This document shows positions 22,013 to 33,459 of a stretch of 64,000 nt of DNA, one piece after another. The DNA comes from Augochlora pura (lineage: Eukaryota; Arthropoda; Insecta; Hymenoptera; Halictidae): positions 13,764,001 to 13,828,000 of the forward strand of contig NC_135782.1 of the NCBI RefSeq assembly GCF_028453695.1, read 5' to 3'. Under the pieces are notes generated by a model, which was not told the origin of the DNA, made no database searches, and worked only from the letters and a program-made list of their open reading frames with translations. Positions within the stretch are counted from its first letter, which is position 1, and each line of letters opens with the position of its first letter. Both the position numbers and the translations under genes were made by a program.

Positions 22013-22727
22013 TGAATTAGGAAAATTGAAAGTAGAGATTTCAAGCTTTAAAATGAAGTTAAGGTACATTGTTCTACAATTTTTTTTCATGAAAGTACAA
22101 CTTTAATATCAACACTTTTCGGTTTAATTTCCTCGAAACTTTCAACTTTCATATTTTCATAATACCGCGATTTAACCCTTTGTGGTCGTATTAAATTTAT
22201 ACGTAAGTCATGCTGGTTGTAATTAATTTTCTTTCAGTGGACAGTAATAAGATAGCAATAATAAAAGAAGGAAAAACAAAATTTATTAACTCCGTTTTAA
22301 TGTTTCGACACATGTAACACAATAATATGTTCTAAGTTTATGTAAAAATAAAAGAAATAAATAGCTATGGTGTTTAGTAAAATAAAAAATAAAAATAACT
22401 TTGGAATTTATTAAACGAATAAATATAAAAGATTTATGTAAAGAACATTTAATTTCTCAACAGCATTTAATAGCGTCAATGTCATAAACAACTGTATTAA
22501 AAACAAAAAGAAACAAATACTCGAATTCCTAAATTCACTATATCATCGCCGTAAATAATCGAGCAACCCTTATCAACCAAAAGGCTCCACTACAGTGTCG
22601 TAGGACTTAACCTATAAAATCTACTTTCCATGTCATTTATATACCATATTACAATACTTATATACTATAATATAAATATATTTATAACTTATACTATAAC
22701 TTGTAGAACTAAATAAATACTGCAACA
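22013..22727. other. AT-rich spacer with a MITE-like end
   Basis: TTAACCCTTTGTGGTCG at about 22173 looks like another TTAA-type MITE end without a partner. The rest is low-GC with no gene. Confidence 0.35.
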
Positions 22728-22800
22728 GAGCAGAACGGTTTATATTCAACGCAATAAATCAACCTTAAACAACAAAACATAAACTTCTGGCACACCCTAA
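22728..22800 (+). mobile_element. Mariner 3' end relic
   Basis: CAGAACGGTTTATATTCAAC then AATCAACCTTAAACAACAAA match the end of the 6.2-kb mariner (CAGAATGGTTCAT and AATCCACCTTAAACAACAAA). Confidence 0.6.
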
Positions 22801-22928
22801 TATTATACATTAACAATATGGAAGTTGTTAAGAACATATTGCTGTTTATAACAACATTAGTAAAATAACTATAATCTGACCCAAAAAATAGGTTATAAAT
22901 AAAATAAACTTTGTTGTACGATAAATAC

Positions 22929-23035
22929 TAACAATAGATCAGAACATATACAACATAATAAATCCACATTAAACAACAATTATCGTCAATTAATTTCGCA
23001 TCAAATAAAAAAAAGAAAGAAACCTATGGTACATC
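22929..23035 (+). mobile_element. Mariner 3' end relic
   Basis: CATAATAAATCCACATTAAA then CAACAATTATCGTCAATTA and TTTCGCATCAAA parallel the end of the mariner at 6227-6285, finishing at ACCTATGGTACATCG. Confidence 0.68.
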
Positions 23036-24240
23036 GTAATATTATACGCGTATCAATCGTCATCATTCCCCGGTACAAAAGTTCCATCGAGCCGGAACAA
23101 TTGCGCCGAAATGGCCGTCGCCGTATCGGCCGTACCATAAATACTCTGGCCGGGCCAGCGACAAAGCTAAATAAAAATTCAAATTTCCTTATCGGATTCA
23201 TAATATCCGGTCGCGTAATGAATTCGCGAGGGCCGCCGCCGCTGCCGCCACCGCCGCCGCCGGGTCCATGCACAAAGCGAATCGAAAAATTCCGAATATC
23301 AAGTCTCCGTGAAAATATCATCGAGAAAAATATCGTTCGAAAACGCGGGGCCACAGAAAGTCGAATAAATCGACCATAGGCAATTATGCGTGTATATTGG
23401 TCGCTGGAAAGGGTGGGCGAGAGAGAGAGAAAGAGAGAGAGGGAGAGAGAAAGAGAGAGAGGGAGAGAGAGGGAGAGAGAGAGAGAGAGAGCGGAGGCTT
23501 TGCGAGGGTGCCGGCCGGCCAACGCCGACAAGGCTCTGCGAGTAAAAGGGGTGATATGGGGGTGGAGAGAGAGGCCGGCGAAACGCGGGAGTGGGAATCG
23601 TTAAAATCCAGTCGCCATAATGACCCCGCGATATGCGGCGTGAGTATACACAATGACGACGCCGATACACATAGGGAAAAAATCAGCCGTGCGACTGGGA
23701 TTTCGTTTAATTAATTTTTTAATTACAAACTCATCGAAATGAGTTCCCCGGGCCGCCTCCACCCCCCATCCACCCCTACGGCGCTCAGACGAACGGTATC
23801 GACCAATCCGGAATTTTTGATGTGATTGATGGGCGGCGAGGAGGGCCGCAAGGACGAGCCGCAGTACCGCCGCGATTATTATTAATTTTACAGGTATTAT
23901 TGGTCGCCTCGTTTATATTTATTCAGTGGCATTTATTCAGTCCGGTTTTCGCGTTCTCTGTCGATCGCCCGATCCCCACGTGTTTGTCCCCGGGCCGCGG
24001 GAACCGAGACGAAGTCGTGCCTGTGTGTAGATCGACGGTGTATATTTACGAGCGATCACGCGCGATATTAAAATGCTGGCACAGCTTTGGAGCGGCACTG
24101 TCTGCGGCTGATCTGAAATCGGCTCGACGGATGGTCAGTCTCTCTTATGATCTATGGTGGTTCTTACAGGGAATCCCCGGAAAGGACATTAAATTCTCGA
24201 TGAGATTTTACAGAGTGTTTTTAAGACCGAATATTATTCT
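23036..24240. other. GC-rich island with GA tract
   Basis: Complex GC-rich sequence. A GA tract fills about 23417-23492 and CCGCCGCTGCCGCCACCGCC lies near 23235. Overlapping frames of 60-176 codons include low-complexity Ser/Leu and Arg/Glu runs from the GA tract. The 150-codon frame at 23822-24274 has a hydrophobic stretch near residues 19-45 but matches nothing I know. Confidence 0.35.
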
Positions 24241-24587
24241 ATCAGTAGAATTAATTTTACGTAATTTTATATAATTTTATGTAATTTTATATAATTTTTA
24301 TTTTAGTGTAATTAATTATAAATAACAATTATATAAAAAGTAACTAACAGTATAATTTTCTAATAAAATAAAATAGATTGTGCTTTTTGAAATAATACAG
24401 TCTGTAAGTATTGTGGCGCCATCTGGATTAACATTGACCTCTGGTGGCAAGGTTGGTACTTACAAGAAGAAGACCCCACGCGTGACTCATTTTCCAATAA
24501 GACTTTAAATCTAATGATACTCACGATTGGATGCAATTAGATTATATTTTCTAAAATATTTTATATTAAAGATGTTACTATTAATAC
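24241..24587. other. AT-rich spacer
   Basis: Repeated GTAATTTTATATAATTTTAT at 24257-24300, then unassigned sequence with a small inverted pair (GTAAGTATTGTGG near 24404, GGTACTTAC near 24460). Confidence 0.35.
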
Positions 24588-24790
24588 AGAGTGTTTCAAA
24601 ATTATGTGTACTCCGGGAACTGGGGGGTACCTGAAGCCATTTCAAGTAACCTTTTCCTCTGCCGAAATGCAATCCGCGGCTTTGTTAACGAGTTATTAAC
24701 AATTAAAGTTGGCTGCGCACCGACGAGTTTTCGTGCTGCTGCGCACGCGATCAGGGCCGACTGGAGCTCGTCTCGGTGACAGGAGCCACG
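24588..24790. mobile_element. Relic left end of a DNA transposon
   Basis: Starts CAGAGTGTTTCAAAATTATG near 24588, then ACTCCGGGAACTGGGG and TGCCGAAATGCAATCC. The opening CAG(G)GTGTTTCAAAATT resembles ends of widespread insect mariner-like repeats. No right end is found. Family not certain. Confidence 0.4.
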
Positions 24791-25140
24791 TCCACGTATC
24801 GCCTCTGAGCCGCGTTCGATCATCAAATAAGAATTTCATGAATTTCACAAATATTATTAATGAAAAACTTACCAATTCAGTTGTAAATGTTGTAATATGC
24901 ATTAATAATATGTAATATGCAATAATAATTCATGTTGCATAACCTGACATAAGTGGATTACATACGTGGATTGCATCTTCTGGATTACAACATATTTTTG
25001 ATTACAGCGACGACAACGATTACAGTATAATTGATATACTATAAACAAGATAACAAAAATGTCATCGACACAATATATTAACCTAGTTAACATTAAAAAT
25101 CGTCCATAAAATAGAAAATATCAATCATCTACATCCTACA
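24791..25140. other. Unassigned spacer
   Basis: AT-rich sequence with a small repeat of ATGTAATATGCA/TAATATGC near 24890-24930. No gene recognised. Confidence 0.3.
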
Positions 25141-26340
25141 CAACATCTCCGTGTCAACACAGGCTTTTCTAATCGCGGACACCAAAATCCTAACCTCTTT
25201 CGAGCGATCCAAGTCTACGCCTCGAAGCAACGCCTCCGAAGCCGTTCTACAAAATTAGTACAGTGTCTCTGGAAAGGTTCCACCGACACTTCGCGGTCGT
25301 TGGAAACAGGACACCGCTTCGGTGTTCGACTAAAAGCAGGATCGGTGTTATTCCTGGAGGTGGACGAAGGCTTTCGTCATAATCGTGGAGGGAAGATGGC
25401 GGGACGGTCGAGCGACTATGGCGGATTCCCGCGGTATTCTGTCCTCGTAACGTGGAATCTCTGAGATCGATGGCTGAACGGCGACGATTGAAAACACGTG
25501 CTCGTATAGCCTCAATTTATTTTACTCTTTTTGGGTAACGATGTTACACATGGGTAGTTCTACATTAGACTAAATAGCGACTTTATTAGGAACGAGACCA
25601 GTAGGATAGGACATCTACTAGACCGTAGATGGCGCATGTACTGCTTCTAGTGGCACACGACGGTTGGCGCTTCGATCGTGGACGACGATCGGTAGAATTA
25701 TCGCCTAGCAATCTCGTACGACTTCATCTTCGACGCAGTGGAGAGGGAACGCCGGATAAGACCGCCGTATTCGCGGGGGCCAATCCCATCGCAGCCAATA
25801 AGAGTAAATTAAACCGGCCGGGCGCTAACAATTCGAACTGTCGACCGCCGCTCTAAATGGCCCCGATATACGCGTCCCCCTTTTCCGCTCTTTTTTTTTT
25901 GTTGCGATATAAGTCGGAACGCTGCCGCCGTTCGCTCTCTATACACATTGTTAAAATAGTAGCGGAACGTGGAATGCGGGAACCGCGAGCACAATTTATT
26001 TGGTCAACGTAAATTTTCTGCCGACGAATCCACCACCCCCCACCAACCGGCAAGTTATTTAATTTCGAAGCGGTTCTCAGATCTGCGGAGAGTCTCCCGA
26101 CTTTTTCGGCCCCTCTACCACACCTATGCCGTCCCCGCGCTGTTCCACCTGGCCACGTGGAAATTTATGTCGCCCAGGACCGCGGACATTGCTGAAACCC
26201 CTGGGCGTCTTTCTTCAATTATGTAATTAATTCGCTTCCTCTCACCGACGGAAATAACGGCCGAATTCTTTTGTTCCCGCGTTTTTCCACGGCCAGTTAC
26301 ACCGTTTCTTCGTTGGAACGGTGTGTGATGGTCGGCGGAG
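25141..26340. other. GC-rich island, no gene recognised
   Basis: Complex 1.2-kb block with opposed short frames of up to 85 codons. TAGATGGCGC near 25627 recalls the TGGCGC words of the 34.7-kb LTR but is too short to classify. Confidence 0.35.
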
Positions 26341-26364
26341 TTAGATCTGTTTTTTGTTTAATTG

Positions 26365-26600
26365 TAAACATAGTTTAGGTGTGCGTGAAGTCTGAACGAT
26401 TTCAGTCGTATTTTATTGTAACTTAACCTAACTAAGATTTAACCGAGATCTAACCTATACTTACGATGTTTGCAAATTTATAATTTCCGAGGAAGTTTTA
26501 TAAAATGTCTCGAGTGTTATAACTATACTGAAAAATTGTATGCAATATAAAAGTTTAAAAATTATCTAAAATAACCTATACTTATAAATTTGCCAAGTTT
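26365..26600 (+). repeat. GAAGTCTGAACGATTTCAGT repeat, copy 1
   Basis: Copy 1 of a repeat containing TTAACCTAACTAAGATTTAA and CGAGATCTAACCTATACTT. More diverged than copies 2 and 3. Confidence 0.8.
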
Positions 26601-26632
26601 TTCAGAACGGTATTTTAAAATTCTTTGATATT

Positions 26633-26923
26633 GTAAGCATAGGTTAAGTCTGGGTGAAGTCTGAACGATTTCAGTTGTACTTTATTGTAACATAACCTAA
26701 CTAAGATTTAACCGAAATCTAACCTATACTTTCGACATTTGCAAATTTATAATTTCCGAGGAATTTTATAAAATGCCTTAATTGTTGTAATTATACTGAG
26801 AAATTTTTTACAATACAAAAATTTAAAAATAATATAGAAATTTTCTTTAATTAAAAATTAATTCAATAAAATGGATTTAATACACAGTCATTCTTAAATT
26901 CGCAAAATATTATAATATCGCAG
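26633..26923 (+). repeat. GAAGTCTGAACGATTTCAGT repeat, copy 2 (about 290 bp)
   Basis: Very similar to copy 3 at 28171-28451 from AAGCATAGGTTA through CATTCTTAAATT. Confidence 0.88.
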
Positions 26924-26929
26924 ATTTTC

Positions 26930-27790
26930 ATATTTGAGCATACTGTTAAGATCATGTACAGTGCGGAAAGAACTTACTGCCCACCCTATACGTAGAATCG
27001 CTCGACCGTACGTCATCAGAGATTAGAGATTAAATCGCGACGGCGAATGAAGACGTTCGCAATTTCGTCTTGGGAATTGTTAATTACCCGACGACGAGAA
27101 TATCGAGCGGTTATTGGTAATCGACCACTTAACGCGAGGAGCCGTGGCGCGTGGATTCGTGATCGTCCCCGAAGTGGACGTCGGGGCGGGTTAGCGTCAG
27201 CCGCGGCGAAGGAGGTAAGCGGCGCCTCATGCCAACGGTAAAACCGGGGATGAGGCGAGCCCGCGCAGCTGCGGGACCCGCGTTTTATCGTGAATGTGCT
27301 AAAAGCAAAATCTCCTTGATACACCATGGAACCTTTTAGCGTCTCCTCGAGTGAAAGTCAAACGAGGTTCGAACGTCCGCAAAAGGCCAGTCACGACTAA
27401 CGTGGCCGTAGACGAATGCTCTTTGCGGGTACTCAGCGTCCCGGGACCCGGACCCGAGCCCGAACCCGGCCCGAATCCCCGTCCCGCCTTTATTTTGATT
27501 CGCGCGCGGCGCGCCATTCTTCGAAAATTCACGCTCCTCGAGCCGCGCCCGCCCGGAGGCGCTTTGGAAAAGCAATCGCTGCGACCGAACGCCAACGTGC
27601 GGTCCATTAAGAATCCATTTTTCTTGAATCGACGGCGCCGCGAACGACTCGCCTAACCCCCCCGTTGTTTGCGCCGCGTCAACAGAGGACACTTAATTAT
27701 GCTCCCTTTGAAACACGCTAGCCGGTAAGACGGGCGCGGCGTGCGGCGTTTTTCGTTTCTCCATGACGCGTGGATAATTTTATTTGAACG
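26930..27790. other. GC-rich island between direct repeats
   Basis: CpG-rich block, strongest at 27120-27660, with GACCCGGACCCGAGCCC near 27446. Frames of 100-118 codons on both strands overlap. A promoter or CpG-like element is possible; coding is not supported. Confidence 0.35.
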
Positions 27791-28170
27791 TGTATTGCGT
27801 GAATTAATGATTCGAAGATTATTTATTAGTAATGTTGGTTAATTTAGCGATTTCTTGTCGATTTGGATGATTTCGAAATATATTGCTAAACACGTCATTT
27901 GCAATAATTCTTCTGTATATGTAATTTATTTCTTTATCGTAGTTTTGGTTGTTTTCGAAATGCAACGCAGAGCTTACATAACCTATACTTTCAAATTTGA
28001 CTAGCTTTTTAGGACGGCGTCTTAAGTTTTGGCATTATATAATATCCGTCCCAAAACCTTGTCAAATTTTTGCCATATTTGATAATTTTCGACATTTTGA
28101 AATAATATATATTATATGATGCTGAAACTTAATAATATATAAGTATATATTATTAACTATGCATAATTAC
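27791..28170. other. AT-rich spacer
   Basis: Low-GC sequence with ATATATTATTAA near 28143 and weak similarity to the flanking repeats (ACATAACCTATACTTTCAAA near 27975). No gene. Confidence 0.35.
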
Positions 28171-28451
28171 AAGCATAGGTTAGGTCTGCGTGAAGTCTGA
28201 ACGATTTCAGTTGCACTTTATTGTATCATAACCTAACTAAGATTTAACCGGGATCTAACCTATACTTTCGACATTTGCAAATTTATAATTTTTAAGGAAG
28301 TTTTATAAAATGCCTTGATTGTTGTAACTATACTGAGAAATTTTTTGCAATACAAAAATTTAAAAATAATATGGAAATTTTCTTCTATTAAAAATTAATT
28401 CAATAAAATGGATTTAATACAGTCATTCTTAAATTTGCAAAACATAATAAA
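28171..28451 (+). repeat. GAAGTCTGAACGATTTCAGT repeat, copy 3 (about 281 bp)
   Basis: Differs from copy 2 by scattered substitutions and small indels over its whole length, although 1.25 kb of unrelated island DNA lies between them. Confidence 0.88.
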
Positions 28452-28925
28452 TGATGACTTAAACTGCCCCCAATTTTGCAAGAACCATACCATACTATAG
28501 TTTACTTTGAATAAGAATTTTAAGGTTATGTCGTGGCTATATTAAGGCATCAGTTTCCTGCTGCTATATATTACTTCGAAAATCGCAAATTGGTCAAGGT
28601 TATGTCAAGATTATTTAACAAGGTTATGTCAGTTATTCGATAACAGCGAACCGGTTGGTTCGAAGCGAAGCTGGTTTGGAACACGGTGATCTTGGGACAG
28701 GGATCACGGATTTTTCTGCTGGGACTAGTCGCGAATCCATACCATCGTCGACATCTCGCAGGCATCTCCGTTTAATTAACAGAAATTCCCGTCGCGAGGA
28801 AAAGTAGCGGGCGGGAATCAGGAACCGAGAACGCTAACCGGGACGAGGACGAAGGTGAGCGCGGGCCGGCGGGCGAAACAGGAAGACGGCGATCTCATCG
28901 ATGGAACGAACGCTTAATTATCAAG
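28452..28925. other. Spacer and small GC island
   Basis: AT-rich to 28600, with AAGGTTATGTCA twice (28598, 28620). GC-rich from 28640. No gene recognised. Confidence 0.3.
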
Positions 28926-28929
28926 GTGT

Positions 28930-29836
28930 CTCTTCGATGTTTCCATCCTTCTCATTCTCTCTCTCTATCTCACTTTTTTCCAGTCTCTTCTTCCTTCTTC
29001 ATTTCCCTTTCTATTTTTCAGTCTATCTTCCTTTCTCCATTTTAATGTATCTTTTTCTTTATTTCTGTCCCCATTTTTCTCCCTCACTGTCTCTCTTTCT
29101 CTCTCTGTCTTACCCATTTTCTGAGTTTTATATTATACTTTTATATTTATATTTCTCTACCTCACTCACTCACTCATTCTTTCACTCACTGACTCTTTAT
29201 ATTCCTCTCTCTCTCCTCCTCCTCTCTCTCTCTTTTCCTGCGTCTCTCACTCATTTACCCACGTTCTCATTCTTTCCATATTTTAGTCACTCTCCCATTG
29301 TTACTCTTTTATTTATTTTTAGTCACTACTCAAACATTCACTGACTAATTCTTTCTGTATTTATATTTCTTCCTCACTCGTCCACATTTACTCACTTACT
29401 CACTCACACTTCGTATATTTTTCCCTCTCTCCCTTACTCAGTTTGTCTATACTTCTTTTTATATCACTCGCAATATCACTTATTTACTTGCTAACTCGCC
29501 CATTCTCACTCGTTTTTTCTATATTTATTTTTCTCTCTTGCTATAACTTGGTAACTCACGCTATTTACATTTCTCTCATTCTCTTCCTCTCTCTTTGTGT
29601 CTTACTCATTCGCTGAGTTTCACGCTCACTCTCTCTCATTCATTATTTTTATATTTATATTTCTCTACCTCTCTCACTCACTCACTTTTTTATATTTCTT
29701 TCTCTCTCTCTCTCTCTCTCTAACTCATTAATTCACATTTTCATTCTTTCTGTATTTAAATTTCTCTCTCACTCACTTACTCACTCACACTTTGTATATT
29801 TCTCTCTCTCTCTCTCACTTACTCTGTCTATATTTC

Positions 29837-29877
<41 letters not shown>

Positions 29878-29981
29878 TTCTGTTACCCTCAATATCACTT
29901 ATTTATTCGCTAACTCACCCACTCTCACTCATTCTTTATATATTAATTTTTCTCTCTTACTATCACTTGATGACTCACGCT

Positions 29982-30028
<47 letters not shown>

Positions 30029-32340
30029 CCTCTTTTAATTTCTCTGACTGCAACGCTCTCACTTACTGACTCCTATATTTCTTCCTATCTCTCACACTTT
30101 CACACTATCAATCACTAGTTCATTCACTCACTCATAGCTACGCATTCTTTCTATATATAATATTTCTTTCTCCGTTCTGTTACCACACACTCGTTCACTC
30201 AATCTCTTTACACTTATCACTGTATCACTCTCACTCATCTGCTTACTCACACTTCCTATATTTCTCTCTCTCTCTTCTTCTTCTCACTAATTCAATCACT
30301 TGTTTACTCTTTCTATATTTCTCCCCCTTCTCCCTTGCACTCCTTATCACTTACTCGCTCATTACCATTCACTCGTTCGATATTTATGTTTTTCTCACTC
30401 TTGTTTTCACTCCTTATTTATCACTTACTCGTCCATTATTACTTCCTCTTTCTATAGTTATATTTCCCTTTCTCCGTTTCCCACACTTGCTCACTTACTC
30501 ATTTTCTCCATCTCGCTCTCTCCCTCTCCGCCTCTTAGTTACTCACTCTTCCTATATTTCTGTCTCTCTTTCACTCCCCATCACTCACTCGCCCACTCGC
30601 ATTCACTCTTTCTATATTTATATTTATCTTTCTCTCTCTTTCTCAGTTTCCCCCACGTACTTATTCACTCTTCCTGCATTTCTTTCTCTCCTTCTCACAC
30701 TGATTCAGTTAATCACAATTTCTATATTTCTTTTCGTCTCTCTTTTACTCTTTATCACTCACTCGACCACTCACGCTTACTCTTTAGATATTTATATTTA
30801 TCTTTCTCTCTCTTTCTCAGTTTCCCCCACGTACTTATTCACTCTTCCTACATTTCTTTCTCTCCTTCTCACACTCATTCATTTAATCACAATTTCTATA
30901 TTTCTTTTCGTCCCTCTTTTACTCTTTATCACTCACTCGACCACTCACGCTTACTCTTTAGATATTTATGCTTCCCTCCCACTTTCTTTTGCTCCCTATC
31001 ATTCACTTGTCCCCTCTTACTCACACTTTCTATATTTCCTTCTTTCTCTCTTTAACTCCGTATCGCTTACTCTTTCTATATTCCTCTCTCACCCTCTTTC
31101 ACTCCCTATAACTCACTCATCTACCCGTACACGCTCTTTCTATATTTATATTTTTCTCTCTCTATTTTTCGCAGCTTACCTCAGTTACTTAATCAGACTT
31201 TCTACAATATATTTTTCTTTCTCACTCTTTCACTCCTTATCACCCACTCTTTTTATATGTATATTTCTGTCCCTCTCTTTTTCACCCTCTATCACTTACT
31301 TATCACACTCTCAGTCATATTTTTGTATTTATATTTCTGTCAATCTCTCTTTAACTCCTTATCACTCACTCATCCACTCTTACTCACTCTTTCTATATTT
31401 AATTTTTCCTTCCGTCTCTTTCCTAGTTTCCCTCACTTACTTAATCACTCTTTCTATATTTCTCCCCCTCTCCCATTCACTCCTTATTAACCACACTTTT
31501 GATATGTATATTTCTGTCCCTCTCTCGTTCACCCCCTATCACTCACCCGTTACCCTCTCACCCACTCTTTTTATATGTATATTTCTGGCCCTCCCTCTTT
31601 CACCCACTATCACTTACTTATTACCCTCTCACTCACTCTTTTTATATTTATATATCTGTCGCTCTCTTTTTAACTCCTTATCACTCACTCATCCACTCTT
31701 ACTTATTCTTTCCATATCTATATTTTTCCTTTCCTCTTTCTCTCAGTTTTCCTCACTTACTTAATCACTCTTTTCATATTTCTCTTTCTCTCTCTTTCAT
31801 TCCTTTTCACCCACTCTTTTTATATGTATATTTCTGCCCCTCCCTCTTTCTCCCCCTATCATTTACTCATCACACTCTCACCCACTCTTTTTATATTTAT
31901 ATTTCTGCCCCTCCCTCTTCCATCCCCTATCACTTATACATCACACTCTCATCCCCTTTGGTATATTTATGTTTCTGTTCCTCCCTCTTTAACTCCTTAT
32001 TTAACTCCTTATCACTCACTCATCCATTCTTAGCCACTCTTTTCATATTTATATTTCTCCTTCTCTCTTTTTCACAGTTTTCCACATTTACTTATTCACT
32101 CTTTCTTTATTTCTTTTCCTCTCTTCTTCACTCCTTATCACTCACTCTTTTCACATTTATATTTCTTCCTCTCTTTCTCTTTTTCTCGTCGTCCTCACTC
32201 TCACTCTACCCATCTCTCTCTCTCTCTCTCTTTCACTCATACTCATTTCTTCAATATTTCCCCCCCCCCCCATCCATCTCCCCTTCTCTTCCTCTCTCTC
32301 TCACACACACAGTATCCGGCCCTCAGTCTTACTATCCATC
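28930..32340 (+). repeat. 3.4-kb CT-rich repeat (TCTATATTTCTCTCTC / TCACTCACTC)
   Basis: Units of TTTCTATATTTATATTTCTC followed by variable CTCTCTC and CACTCACTC runs. From 30600 longer units of about 175-200 bp recur; for example TATCTTTCTCTCTCTTTCTC then TTTCCCCCACGTACTTATTC at 30626-30668 and 30800-30842. Contains (TA)n at about 29986-30023 and a C10 run near 32261. The 425-, 304- and 251-codon frames are repeat translations. Confidence 0.93.
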
Positions 32341-32440
32341 TCTCTCTCCATTTTCACCCTTTTACCCACGAGATTCCGCTTCGCGCATTTCGCGAATGGC
32401 CGATCGCTATTAAACGGAACGAAACAGAGTGGGAGAAGGA
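32341..32440. other. Boundary between pyrimidine and purine tracts
   Basis: About 100 bp of complex sequence (GATTCCGCTTCGCGCATTTC near 32371) separates C/T-rich DNA to the left from G/A-rich DNA to the right. Confidence 0.5.
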
Positions 32441-32880
32441 GGGCGATGCTGAAAGGGAAACGGACAGAAACTGGTGGAAGGGAGAGGCTACGCGGCTGGA
32501 GAAAGAGCGAGAGACCGAGTTGGAAAAGGAATGGCGCGGGAAAGGGAGTGAACGGGGTAGAAAAGCAGCCCTCTGAGGGAGAGAGAAAGAGAGAGAGAGA
32601 GAGAGACAGCCGTGTGGGAACGAGAGCTAGACTGAGGGTGAGACATAGGACAGAAAAAGAGAGAAAGTGAGAGATATAGAAAGAGGAGAGAGAGCGAGAG
32701 AAAATGAGAGAGAAAGCGAGACAAAATAAAAGAGAGAAAGCGAGACGAAATGAAAGAGAAAGCGAGACAGAATAAAAGAGAAAGCGAGACAGAATGAAAG
32801 AGAGAGCGAGACAGAAGGGGGTGAGCGAGTGAAAGCGAGACGGAGAAAAAGAGAGGGGGTGGAGGGTAGTGGTATGGAAA
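32441..32880 (+). repeat. Purine tract with GAAAGCGAGACAGAATAAAA units
   Basis: GA-rich, with a tandem section at about 32695-32815 of AGAGAAAGCGAGACAAAAT-type units (about 22-30 bp). Long minus-strand frames here are repeat translations. Confidence 0.88.
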
Positions 32881-33455
32881 GAGGGAGTAGGAAGCTCGCG
32901 CATCGTGCCGGCACTTAGGCCTGGCTTTTAATCTTCGAGCCTCGAGAAGAGCTCTAATTAGAGCTGGCTCTAGCTCTAGCTGCGAGCCCGGGCTCCGTTA
33001 TAAGCAGGAGTTAGAGTAGGTAGCAGAGGGGTGGGAGGAGGCGGAGGTATGTTTAGTTTTTAGCCGAGCGCGCAGTTACACGCGGTGGTAATTAAAATCT
33101 TGATTAATGCACGTGTCCATCAGGGCTGCCTCTAATGAACTTTCACGTCGCCCGGTGCTGCTCGTAAGTCCACGCGAAACCGTGATCGTCTTCCCGGATG
33201 ATCCTAATCGTTCTGAACGAGACACCCCGCGCGCCCCGACCAACCACCGAAACTACCGGGCACCCCTATTGTCTTCTTTCCTCGTGCCTTCTTTCTCTCT
33301 CTCTCTCTCTTTCTGTCTTTATTTTTCTTTCTCCCTTTTTTCGCTTTTGGAGAGGCCGTTCAGATGGTTTTCGACGGAATGTCTGACGATGTGGCTCTAC
33401 TTGCGTCGCTTCGCTTCGTTTTTAAGCGGCGATGACGATGTTGGTGGTCTGTTAT
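32881..33455. other. GC-rich island containing a TAATTA palindrome
   Basis: Complex block with the perfect 16-bp palindrome AGCTCTAATTAGAGCT at 32950-32965 beside repeated GCTCTAGCTCTAGCT. TAATTA is a homeodomain-type core (established knowledge). A CT tract lies at 33292-33315. No supported coding frame. Confidence 0.4.
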
Positions 33456-33459
33456 GATT

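Noticed and set aside
23822..24274. 150-codon frame with a hydrophobic segment
   Set aside because: One hydrophobic stretch is not enough. There is no homology by eye and the sequence shifts to AT-rich repeats near its end.
24395..24475. Possible LTR or small palindrome around TGGCGCCATCTGG
   Set aside because: The inverted match is only about 7-9 bp, and no TG/CA ends or target duplication were found.
27340..27400. tRNA-like B-box GGTTCGAACG
   Set aside because: No A-box at the right distance and no cloverleaf could be folded by eye.
30487..31764. 425-codon open frame, plus strand
   Set aside because: It lies wholly in a CT-rich tandem repeat; the product is a Ser/Leu/Thr/Tyr low-complexity string, and parallel frames are also open.
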